Origin: Gnomoniopsis sp. IMI 355080
Lineage: Eukaryota; Ascomycota; Sordariomycetes; Diaporthales; Gnomoniaceae
DNA: 40,782 bases
Direction of reading: 5' to 3'
Assembly (NCBI GenBank): GCA_027946555.1
Contig: JAPEVC010000286.1
Location: forward strand, 1 to 40,782
The translations under genes were made by a program, and so were the position numbers. The notes under the pieces are model-generated. The model had not been told where the DNA came from and ran no database searches. It saw nothing but the letters and a program-made list of their open reading frames with translations. This document shows positions 31,937-40,782 of the stretch, piece after piece (within the stretch, counting starts at the first letter, position 1; every line of letters begins with the position of its first letter).

Positions 31937-32849
31937 GTGGCCGGCGGAACGACATGCAACTTGCTTTAGAGGAAATTGTGATGCTTTTATTGCTTTGTAC
32001 AGTCTACTTGGTTCGGCAAACAAGTGATGTGCGAGGGGGTTCTATGCTTCTTGGATCAGGCACTGATCTAGAGACCAAGGAGACCAAATGAGGCAGGGGC
32101 CCTTCTTGCAGGAGCTTGCATACATAGGCAATGGATGATGGTCAAGTCGATGATAGAGTAAAGAGCAAGCTTGTCTTCCAAAGATCGGGCATGACTCTGA
32201 GTTTGTGAACTGGGCAGCCATTTTAGGGACAGCTTGTCGCGTCAAGCAGCAAGCTTCTGTTGGAACTTGGTCAAGAACATGGCAAGATTTGGAATCTAGA
32301 CTCGACATTAGTAAAACCTATTGAATCGAGTCTATTCGAGATGATCGGTGTACTACTCATAGTGGTGCATCCCTCGAGCATAGCAAAGTTGGTGGAACAC
32401 CACTGCTAACAGCTGCAGTGGTAGAGGACAGGGAAGTCGTGGGTCTTCTACCTAGGTACTGGATCGTGGAGCTGCTATTGGTCATGTTCCAAGCGCGATC
32501 AGTATTCCAGCTAGGAGATCTGCTTCGTCGTGGATAGCGCATCTCAAGGAGCAGCAATGGGAGTTTGCTCGTCATCAACCGCCTGGCAACGCCCTTCTCC
32601 ACTAGAATACCTGTTCGGCGGTGATTTGTACCGGCTCACAACTATGTTTTCTGCGCCGGGTGAGTGGATAGACAGCCTTACAACTAAGAGCAATAGAAAT
32701 AGAGTCACCTGACAACACACACTCCAGTTCGTACGAGTCCTTCCGGTTATGTCTTTTCTCACTCCCAAAGCGAGTCGACAGACGAAACATATGTTGATAT
32801 TGTCCCATTACCTGGCTTGTTGTGTGTCACTACTCTGTGCATAGGTGCT

Positions 32850-33420
32850 CTACGGCCCACCATCCATATTCCAGACTCCTTTTCTGATCCTGGTCGCCAT
32901 GTCCGAGTAGATGAAGACCCCGACCTGCAAGTTGGCCGCAACCGGCGCCATGAGGTCTGCGTTCTCGAAGTGAATGCCGGGGAGAACTCAGTAATCCAAG
33001 TCTTTGTGACTGATTACTTCGATTGTGAGATCTTTGCAGGCCTGTTCCAGGATCTTGGAGGGGTTGAATCACTTCTTCCTGTCTGGGAAGGCGTTGGTGG
33101 AGCTTCACCAGTGCTGCTTGCCTGATATCAACTTTACGAGCTGCTGATGGAAGATTCCGTTGCACGACAAAATAATTGACTGTATGCTAGACATCGTCGC
33201 TATACCGTGGATATGATCCCATTGTTGATTGCAGTGTCAGCACTGAGCATGCAAAAGGCCTCGACAGCCATCGGCTCACGAGAGGGTGAACAAGTGCCCA
33301 GATCAAAGAGCTGTGCTTATCATTCCACATGCTACGGCAAGGCACCTCAAGACTGGCATAATCATAACAGGCTCCATGCGCCCAAATGTCCTTGACCTGA
33401 GATACGTTAGAGCGTTGGGA
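32850..33420 (-). pseudogene. Decayed coding patch, family not recognised
   Basis: The minus strand shows protein-like segments split by stops and frame changes. Around 33330-33220 one frame reads FDLGTCSPSREPMAVEAF and then CMLSADTAINNGIIST, ending at a possible donor (GTATAG). Around 33065-32860 another frame reads SKILEQACKDLTIEVISHKD, a stop (TAC TGA where a Trp codon would fit), and then LPGIHFENADLMAPVAANLQ and GVFIYSDMATRI. One or two further TGA stops lie between them. The composition is more protein-like than neighbouring frames, but I cannot name the family, and the opposite strand also has a 102-codon frame here. Treat as a possible pseudogene only. Confidence 0.25.
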
Positions 33421-36400
33421 CTGTAAAATACTCTCAGCTGCTGATCCCAGTCGCATAACAGTCACCAGCCAGGTCGTGCTCAGCTTTTCACATGTGTTGA
33501 GACTATCCGTGACCTGGCTTCTTGGTCACGTGCTGAAATATGCAAGACAGATAGGCCAGCACACTCTCAAAGCGGGCCTCGATATTGTTCTTGGGAAGTG
33601 GCTTCCCTGTACTACTCATCGACTTGGGCGCGTACGTATGTTGGCCTAGGTCACAGATGGACGGAGAGTTTCCGAATCGACATCATGAAAGGCCCCTTAC
33701 TGATAATGGCCTACTCGCTTTGGTTGTCAAAGCACACGACAGTATAACTGTCATACGTTTTCACTAGGAATACCGTTGGCTGTTCTTCGTGGCGGCCGCT
33801 CTGGGCTTTGGCCTAGATTAGCTGGCCAGCTACGGAGCACAAGTAACTCCCCTCAAGCTGGATAGCCCACGCTGAAATTGCCTCGGTGAGCTCGTCGTGG
33901 AACTCTGCTTATTGATATGAACTAGTCCTTCAGACGTTGCGGAAGCTGAGCAGTGAGCCATTCAAGGGCTATGAAACTTCGCAAACTCGCGAGCAGTGCT
34001 GAACATCGACCTCCAGAGAGACTATACAGTTTTCATGACCACTCTCCTTCGAAGAGGTCTCGGAAGCTTACATTTTGTAGTATAAGTCGATCTCGCGTAC
34101 GTGATAAGGCTATATGGATATATGGCTAGCAGCCATCGAATATGCTACCCTAGGGTAGCGAGTTCCTAACCAGAGATGCTAAGTATGTTGGTTGGCATCG
34201 ACCACGAGAAAATCCACGAAGTTCGAAACCCACATGCGATGACTCTGGTTTTCGCAAGCTCTACCCAGGTAGAAATTTCTCCCGCACGACACGTTACTGG
34301 TTCTCTAGGTAGTCTGTTGAGTCCTTAGCATCTGTCCACAGTCAGGTCTCATAGCCTCTCAAATTGCGCAAGAACGCGCATTAGATTGGCCTGAGTTGGA
34401 TCAGTCCATACTGTGACGAGAGTTTATCAGAACCGTGAAAAGTTGATATAATATGCCCACAACATCACATGGATTTCACACACTATACCCATGGCACTGC
34501 GCAGATCTGACGTTTCTAGCTGTTTCTCACGATGGAGATCACAGCGGAAACAGACGAAAGTTTGCGGCTCGTTGAAGATCACAAGTCCTTGGACAGATTG
34601 GAGGAATTTCGGGACGGATTTGCGATATACTTTCGCTTGCGTATTGAAGGCGTTACATGTTCATGAACTGGAGGAGTCAAAAGTCAAATTGGTCTCGATG
34701 TCAAGCGCACGTGAAGAGTATGTTCTCTCCTTGACAGGTGTGATGACAGATTAGCACATCACGTTATCAAGAGCAGCCGCATGATAAAAATATATCTCGG
34801 GATAACCTTCCCTAGCGGGACACATTTTGTGATTGACATCTTATTCGTGTCTTGCCGTACAAACGATCAAAACACGCAGTGAGGGCCTTTGATAAAGCGG
34901 GCAACCCTCTTTGCAGCTAAAGTCTGGCAGTTCCCAAGGCTCCGGGTACGTGACAGTGCTATTGCAGCTCAGCTGCAATAAGTGCTGCAGTCTCCTGCAT
35001 GCTCACCCTCTCTCTCTCTCTCCATTCTTAGACCACCGTTTGCACTAGGACTACAACCCTTCACGGGCACAAAAAGTCGATCAGAAAACAACCGCCCATT
35101 GGACACCACAACGACATTTATTTCATCCCATCTTACCGTCCCAATGACTTGCAGGAGTCGGCGACCACAGGGGGGGAAACAGCGATTGCCCGGGAGGCAT
35201 GATCAGCACCAAACATAACGCATGAAATGGCGGTCGCCGTGTTCCGAGCGAAAAAATGCCGAAAGCCAGGTTTCGAAGGGCTCTTGCAGTCCGCCTGCAA
35301 CCGCCGCGGACACAATTCTCAAACGTGCTCACTCATCTCATAACGACGAAAAAACACACCGAGGGCATCAACCAGATCGAAACGCGGCGCCCATGGGACG
35401 AAACATCCCCCCGGTGCTTGTTGAGGAACTGACTTTTGGTTATTATTTTTCCTTTGGGGAGCGAGCTTGGCTAACCCTTATTATGAAGCCAACGTATCTT
35501 TTTTCTTTCTCGGATAGGCTACCGGAATTCTGCTGCTTGTTTCTTTTTAAGATTTTTGTTTTCATGGCGCGCGAAAAGTATGAGCACACTCCGTAGGCGC
35601 GCGTGTGATGAAAGTAGACTTAGAAACCTTGAAGAGCCCGAAACACACCTCATCCCCACCAGATTGAGCCGCGTCAGAGTTGACATCAGCTAGGTAATAA
35701 GCAGACCAGGAAAACTGTGTTTTGCCATGGATTCTGCCACTGCATTGAGCCGGGGACAAATCACCAGACGAAACATTTGCAACTTCGACAGTCCCTGGGG
35801 GGGGGGGGATGGTCAGCCGAAGTCGACAATGATCGCCCTCCATACCACAACAGCACAACACTGGTGAGTGGAAACGATAACATGAGGCCAGACGAGGGGC
35901 CCTTTTCCGTGCTCGGGTTAGCCGTTACCTCGCTCGGGTTAGCCGCAGCGTCACATTTCACCGTCCAATGTGCTATAGTGATGGGAATCCACGACGACCT
36001 GGACCTGGACCTGGCTTGCTGGATGACGAGGCACGGCCGACATTTCCTCACTAACATGTCATTTTGACACCTGGCCCCCTTCCTTAACCCATTGTTTCAA
36101 CAAACCACATATATAACTTTCCCACCAATGACTACAAATCAGATATTAAGACGGTGACGAGGAGAACGAAAAAAATAGAACCAACTGGAAAAAACTCATC
36201 CTATGTTGGGAACGAGGAAGTTTCTCTTCGTCGCTCTCTGCCGCGACGAGACCCCCCCGGAACTGAAACGAGGCCTGTGACAGCCTCCCGGTCTCCCTCG
36301 ACGGGCGGCGTTTGAGGACCGGGGCGGGCGAATGCGATGAGCTACACTCCAGCCGCTCGCTTTCTCGATGGCAGTTTGCCAGGTTCTCACAATTTCAGAA

Positions 36401-39400
36401 TTCTATATGCGTATTTGGAATTTTCGTCTTATCAACGAGGACACATCTTTGCTTGATTGTCGCCGAGTAAATAAACCAAAAAGGTCCTTCTAGTGTTTTT
36501 TTTATGTAAGCGGCGTATTCGTGTATACAAGAACGTCGAGACCGAAAAAGCATCTCCCCTGTATTTTGTCGACAAGGATCACCACAGTATGATCGCCAAG
36601 AGAACTGCGACCCCGGGATGCAGATAACCTTAAACACAGCTCGTCCGAAAGTGTGGAGCCCGTTCGATTGCATGACACCCTATCGGCAGCGCTGGAGCAG
36701 AATTGGCCTAGTACTCTACACTTCTTACATAGTCCCTAGCCAGCGTCTTCACTTCTTTGCCCGAGCGAGAAAGAAATAGACAGGGAAAAGAAAGAGTGTG
36801 GTCTTCTTTCCCGGGAATAAACAGGCTTTGATGTGTATAGTTTCTGAGATAGGCGTTATCGTTAAGTCGACGTTGCATGCGAAGCCTATCGTTGAGATTG
36901 TGAACGAGTGCGTGAAGAGCCGCACTCCAGCATGCACACATGTCTGCCATTTGTTAGACAATGGCTCCACGCGACACAATCTCTTCATCCCACACATAAG
37001 TTACACCATGTGCTCCGTATACGAAATCAGAATTCTGGGCTTTGACAGATTTCGACTCCTTCCCAGCCTCCTGGGCACCAAGGCAACAGTCGAGTCGCGT
37101 CTGGTCGCAGCGTGGCTAGGAAATAAGGGCGGATGGTGATCACAAGACTTGATGTTGTAGCAACTTTGCGGAAGATTCCATGGCTGCAATTAGATCAAAA
37201 AAAGATGTACACAATCGGGTACATGACCACTTGCGACTCAACCTCACAACAGAGTCAGGTCTAGTCTCGGCGTTCTTGTCCAGCAAGGGCAATCAAGGCC
37301 GGCCAAGTAGTCCACGGCTCTGTGGACTTCCGGTTGAGGGAACTGCAATTTTTCACGGTACCGATGCTGGAAGCATCGTAGAGATGTGTAGGGGGTTGAT
37401 CAGACGTGTGAGAGAGCAGTATTGGAGGGCGATTTTGGGAAAGGAAAAAGCTGGATGAGGAAAAGTGACGAAATCCTTGGTGCAACGTTGAAGTCCAGTG
37501 TGTGTTTGGTGATGGTGAACTTGTGCTGCTGCTACTGCTTCATGCGAGATCTAGCTTGCCATCGGTCTCCAGATCTGCCTACCACCCTTTTCCCCCCTTT
37601 GTTTGGATTCAATTCAGCCGGATAATAAGAAACAACAGGCAATTGGACGAAGAAAATGGTGGGATTGGCAGAGAAGAGCCCTTTGCGATCTGCGATCATA
37701 CAGTCCAGGAGGAAACAAGGCTTTCGACTGAAGATCGGTACACGGGTTCGAGGCCAACACGGGCGCAGGAATTACGGCAACATCCCGCGCGCACCCCCCC
37801 CCTTCTACGTACCTACCTAGGTATGTTTCTGGTACAAGCCAATCCCGAACGGTCGTCAACTTGCGAAGAAGAGAACCTTTCGGGGTCTGCCCTTCCTTTA
37901 TTGAATCATTCTACTTGTGTTACCGGAGCTAGAGATTCGGTGTACCTGGGTTGCGAAGCGTGGCGAGGCGGCATGAATAACAATCGGATCAGCACACGCT
38001 AGTCAAGCTTGTGTGAGGAAACGACACAAAACAATGCTTTCACATAAGAAGTGCAGATGAAAAGGCTACGAAAGGCGTAAGACAGAGAGGGACCAAGAAA
38101 AAAAGAGCAGACGGGATGGAATAAGGGTTGGTCTGCATTAGAACCGGTTGCCCCTGTATGATCGCCATACACTCACTTACAATTCACGGCGTGCCCGCCG
38201 CCGCCGCTGTAGAAGAGAACGGATGACAGAACCGGGCAGGGACACCCTTTGAGAGAAAGTGCTTGGCCCGGCGTCAGGCTCTGTCTTTCTATGCCTTCGA
38301 GAAGGAATCGCTAGAGAGAGAAAAGACTTGCCCTAGCCGCTGGACCCCCACGGAGCGAGTCGTCGTGAGTAAGCCAGCAGCTGGAGGAATGCCAAGCCCA
38401 GCCGGATTCACGTTGGACGGCGGTTGATGCTCATAGACCACTGACATCATGACGTGAGACAAAATGAATATACAAGATAAAAAAGAATAAAAACGTTTAC
38501 CTGTCGGTCGATGTAAAATAACGCCGTAAAAGAGCGAATCATGTGCTTGCATGCATCCCTTCCAATGCAACGCCCCCCCCCCGTCCGGGCAAGATAGAAC
38601 GAATAGTCGGCGTTAGAACAGGCCAAACAACACGAAACTCGGCCACACGCGGCGGGCAAGGGCGCAAGGCGGCTAATTGGATACCAGCGATGGGCGCAGA
38701 AGTCGAGACGAGACAACGTCGATCACAAGGAGAGGGTGGTTGTTGGAAGATGGGATGATAATAAGTGGCCTTTTTCTTAGAGAATTTGTTATTACAAGGC
38801 TAGGAATTGGCCTGCTGTGGGATGTTTCTGATCGCCGGATGCTCAGGCAAGGCAGGGCAGGGCAGGGCATTTTTTGCTATTTCAAGTTTGTCCAATGTTA
38901 TTGATTCTATTTTATATCCTCGGGTCGGTCTCGGCGGTCAGAGGATAGAAATAATAGGCGCGCTTTCTTGTTGTTTCTTATGCACCATGGGCATGTCGAC
39001 ACGAGAATACTGTTTCTTGGTGTTGGGGGGGGGGCGGCGCTCAGATCTTTGAGTAGGGAAGCTGGGGTGAAATTACGAAGTGGTGCAATTTGGGCGAACG
39101 TGCTCTCGAAAATCAGAACAGAACAAGAAATATTGCTATCCGAGACAGAACGCTCGGCCCCGATCGCCACCGTAGCCGCACGGGAGAGGACTGAGAGGCT
39201 TCTTTGGGGGATGGGAGTGGAAAGCAATAAGGTTAAGCTGCATTAGTGTGGATGAATGGGGAGTTGATCTTGTGGGGGATGACAGCAGAAAAAAAGCTTG
39301 GGAGGTTCCATTGTAATCCACTTCTTTTGCCCACGGAGGTTTTTGTTTCCTTTTTCTCCTGTCAGATTTTGAGATAACTCGCCTGAAGTCTTGGCTTCTC

Positions 39401-40782
39401 GGGGTAGTAGCGCAGTTTGGCAAAGGTGGGCAAAGGTGGATAAGGTGTGTGTGGATGTTGATGGACAGTGAGTTGCATGATCATGTCAAAGCAAGGCGCG
39501 AGATGTCACAATCTGCGATCCATGAACGAGGGTTTCGAATCCGCATCTGACGGAAGAAGGGACTTAGTTAGTTCTCCACATGGTCGGCGACGGACGGGTA
39601 CGGCAAAGACTGACACATCAGTGAGATTGTGGCTCCCCCGTTTAGCTGTTTAGCGAGTTTCAGGGTCCTTGTCCATGTCATTGTTGACCTCGGCCGACAC
39701 GGCCATTGAGTATTCGAGATTACGGCCGAGTTGGCCCGGGGCGGGGGTAGACAAGAGTACCACCCTCGACCAAACAACGAGGCACAGATAAAATACTACA
39801 TCGTACAGTAAATGAAGAGAAAAAAGAGAGACCCACTGGCACAGACGCAGCCTTGTACTGTTTCTCTGGATCGCCTATGCAAGGGCAGCTGGAAAGAAGT
39901 CGTGCCGATGGGGAAAAAGAGACCCGCAACCGCATTGTTGTTGCCAATACGAGCAGCATTAAGGCGAACATTTTGACTCGGGGCCAGAAATCCTATCTTG
40001 CATAAGGGCGTATCGAAACCAAAGCATGTGGGTAAAATGGAACGCAAGCCAAGATAGAAGAAGAAGGGAACGGAAATAAAGGGATAGCAAATGATAGAAG
40101 ATCGTATTCCTGGTACAAGGTAGGTTCTAGAATGCGCAAGATAAACTCAATAAGCGAGCTTGATCTCTTGCCCTCGAACAGCGGATGCTACAGTATCCAA
40201 ACTAGGTAAACAACAACATACATCGTGTGAGGCTCGGAATGTGTGGATGTAGGTATTGTACGTGCAGTAACATGCGATACCAGCACATGCCAGCCTCAAT
40301 GGCCACCTGCAAGCCACGGCGGTTGATAAATCACAGGCGAACGGCACTACTCGATCCTGTTTGTGGGGAACAGAAACAAGAGGGTGTGCAACAGGAACAT
40401 TCTGATCGCCATCTGTCAACCCATCCCACCATGCTGGGGCCCGAGACGAGCGAGGCCCTTGCCCAGGTAATAATGTAATAATACTCAGCTACTGTCAGCA
40501 TGGGGTAAGCACCGCACTATTTGCAGCTCTCCATTTCCAACGAACGAACCTATGGGATACACACACAACCATTATTAAACACGATGATTGGGTAAACTTT
40601 TGTGGGCGCGATGCATATGCCATGCCAAAAATGCCTGCATAGTGCATTACAAGTTCAACTGACAAGACACATAATCCAAGACCTAAGGAACCCACTTTGG
40701 AGGGCAAGAAACACTGCACGTCGTTTCGACGGGGGCTTGACGCCAAACCAAACAGGCGGGCACCTGGAGAGGGGAGGGGAGG

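Larger units (their letters stand above)
31846..40782. other. Gene-poor region of nearly 9 kb
   Basis: I find no convincing intact gene here on either strand. Open frames are under about 170 codons, overlap on both strands and lack motifs. Contents seen: the tRNA terminator, a decayed coding patch at about 32.85-33.4 kb (listed separately), TACCTAGGTA palindromes at 32449-32458 and 37814-37823, a 12-base G run at 35797-35808, C or G runs at 37794-37802, 38573-38582 and 39025-39034, a CT run at about 35008-35022, a triple GACCTG at about 35997-36016, and a doubled CTCGGGTTAGCCG at about 35912-35944. From 35 kb on the texture (CT-rich runs, poly-G, few repeats) resembles a long fungal promoter or 5' leader of a gene beyond the window. 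Confidence 0.5.

Noticed and set aside
33585..34754. Chain of open segments on the plus strand in one frame
   Set aside because: Interrupted by many stops, no recognisable domain, and another frame near 34.53-34.67 kb looks equally protein-like; not enough to call a pseudogene.
39520..39560. Sequence resembling a tRNA T arm (ttcgaat)
   Set aside because: The flanking stem does not pair and no acceptor or anticodon stem can be drawn.
40431..40474. Possible first exon (CACCATG start, then MLGPETSEALAQ and a gtaata donor)
   Set aside because: Only about a dozen codons, and no continuation exon could be found before the window ends.

Overview
The window looks like nuclear DNA of a filamentous ascomycete (Pezizomycotina, probably a Sordariomycete and perhaps Hypocreales; the class is inferred from overall style, not from a marker). 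Genes are split by short GT-AG introns (mostly 59-98 bp, one with a perfect TACTAAC branch site). Families are typically fungal: a Crh-type GH16 wall enzyme, a fungal rhodopsin-domain membrane protein, a LaeA-like methyltransferase, an SRPK-like kinase and a fungal sulfotransferase-like protein. Intergenic DNA is long and rich in poly-G/C, CT and TTTC tracts.

Layout. 1.0-2.6 kb: splicing ubiquitin ligase Prp19 (-), divergent from the uric-acid-pathway OHCU decarboxylase (3.0-3.7 kb, +). 3.9-5.35 kb: SAM methyltransferase (-) in eight exons, divergent from a sulfotransferase-like gene (6.07-7.1 kb, +). 8.1-9.87 kb: seven-exon rhodopsin-domain membrane protein (-). 11.65-13.5 kb: BAHD-like acyltransferase (+), preceded by a diverged tandem duplication. 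13.9-14.4 kb: a possible remnant of a STAND/NLR-like protein (-). 16.3-17.96 kb: GPI-anchored Crh-type chitin-glucan transglycosylase (-) with a 3.2 kb upstream region. 21.2-22.6 kb: glutamine-rich MYB/SANT protein (-), with a possible extra 5' exon near 24.2 kb. 29.6-31.06 kb: intronless SRPK-like kinase (+). 31.75 kb: tRNA-Gly(GCC) with a 23-nt intron. From 31.85 kb to the end, almost 9 kb, I find no convincing intact protein gene, only one decayed coding patch.

How the genes relate. Prp19 and OHCU decarboxylase are housekeeping genes. The methyltransferase, sulfotransferase-like protein, rhodopsin-domain receptor-like protein and acyltransferase lie side by side between 3.9 and 13.5 kb and resemble a tailoring-enzyme neighbourhood. 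No polyketide synthase, NRPS, terpene synthase or pathway regulator is visible, so a biosynthetic cluster is only a hypothesis.

Beyond genes, the clearest signals are eight exact copies of the 10-bp palindrome TACCTAGGTA, all in non-coding DNA, and a tandem duplication at 11.1-11.5 kb. In the best-aligned core of that duplication the visible mismatches are transitions, and one copy carries a 20-nt insertion built around that same palindrome. I saw no CRISPR array, rRNA gene, intact transposon or clear new multi-gene system.
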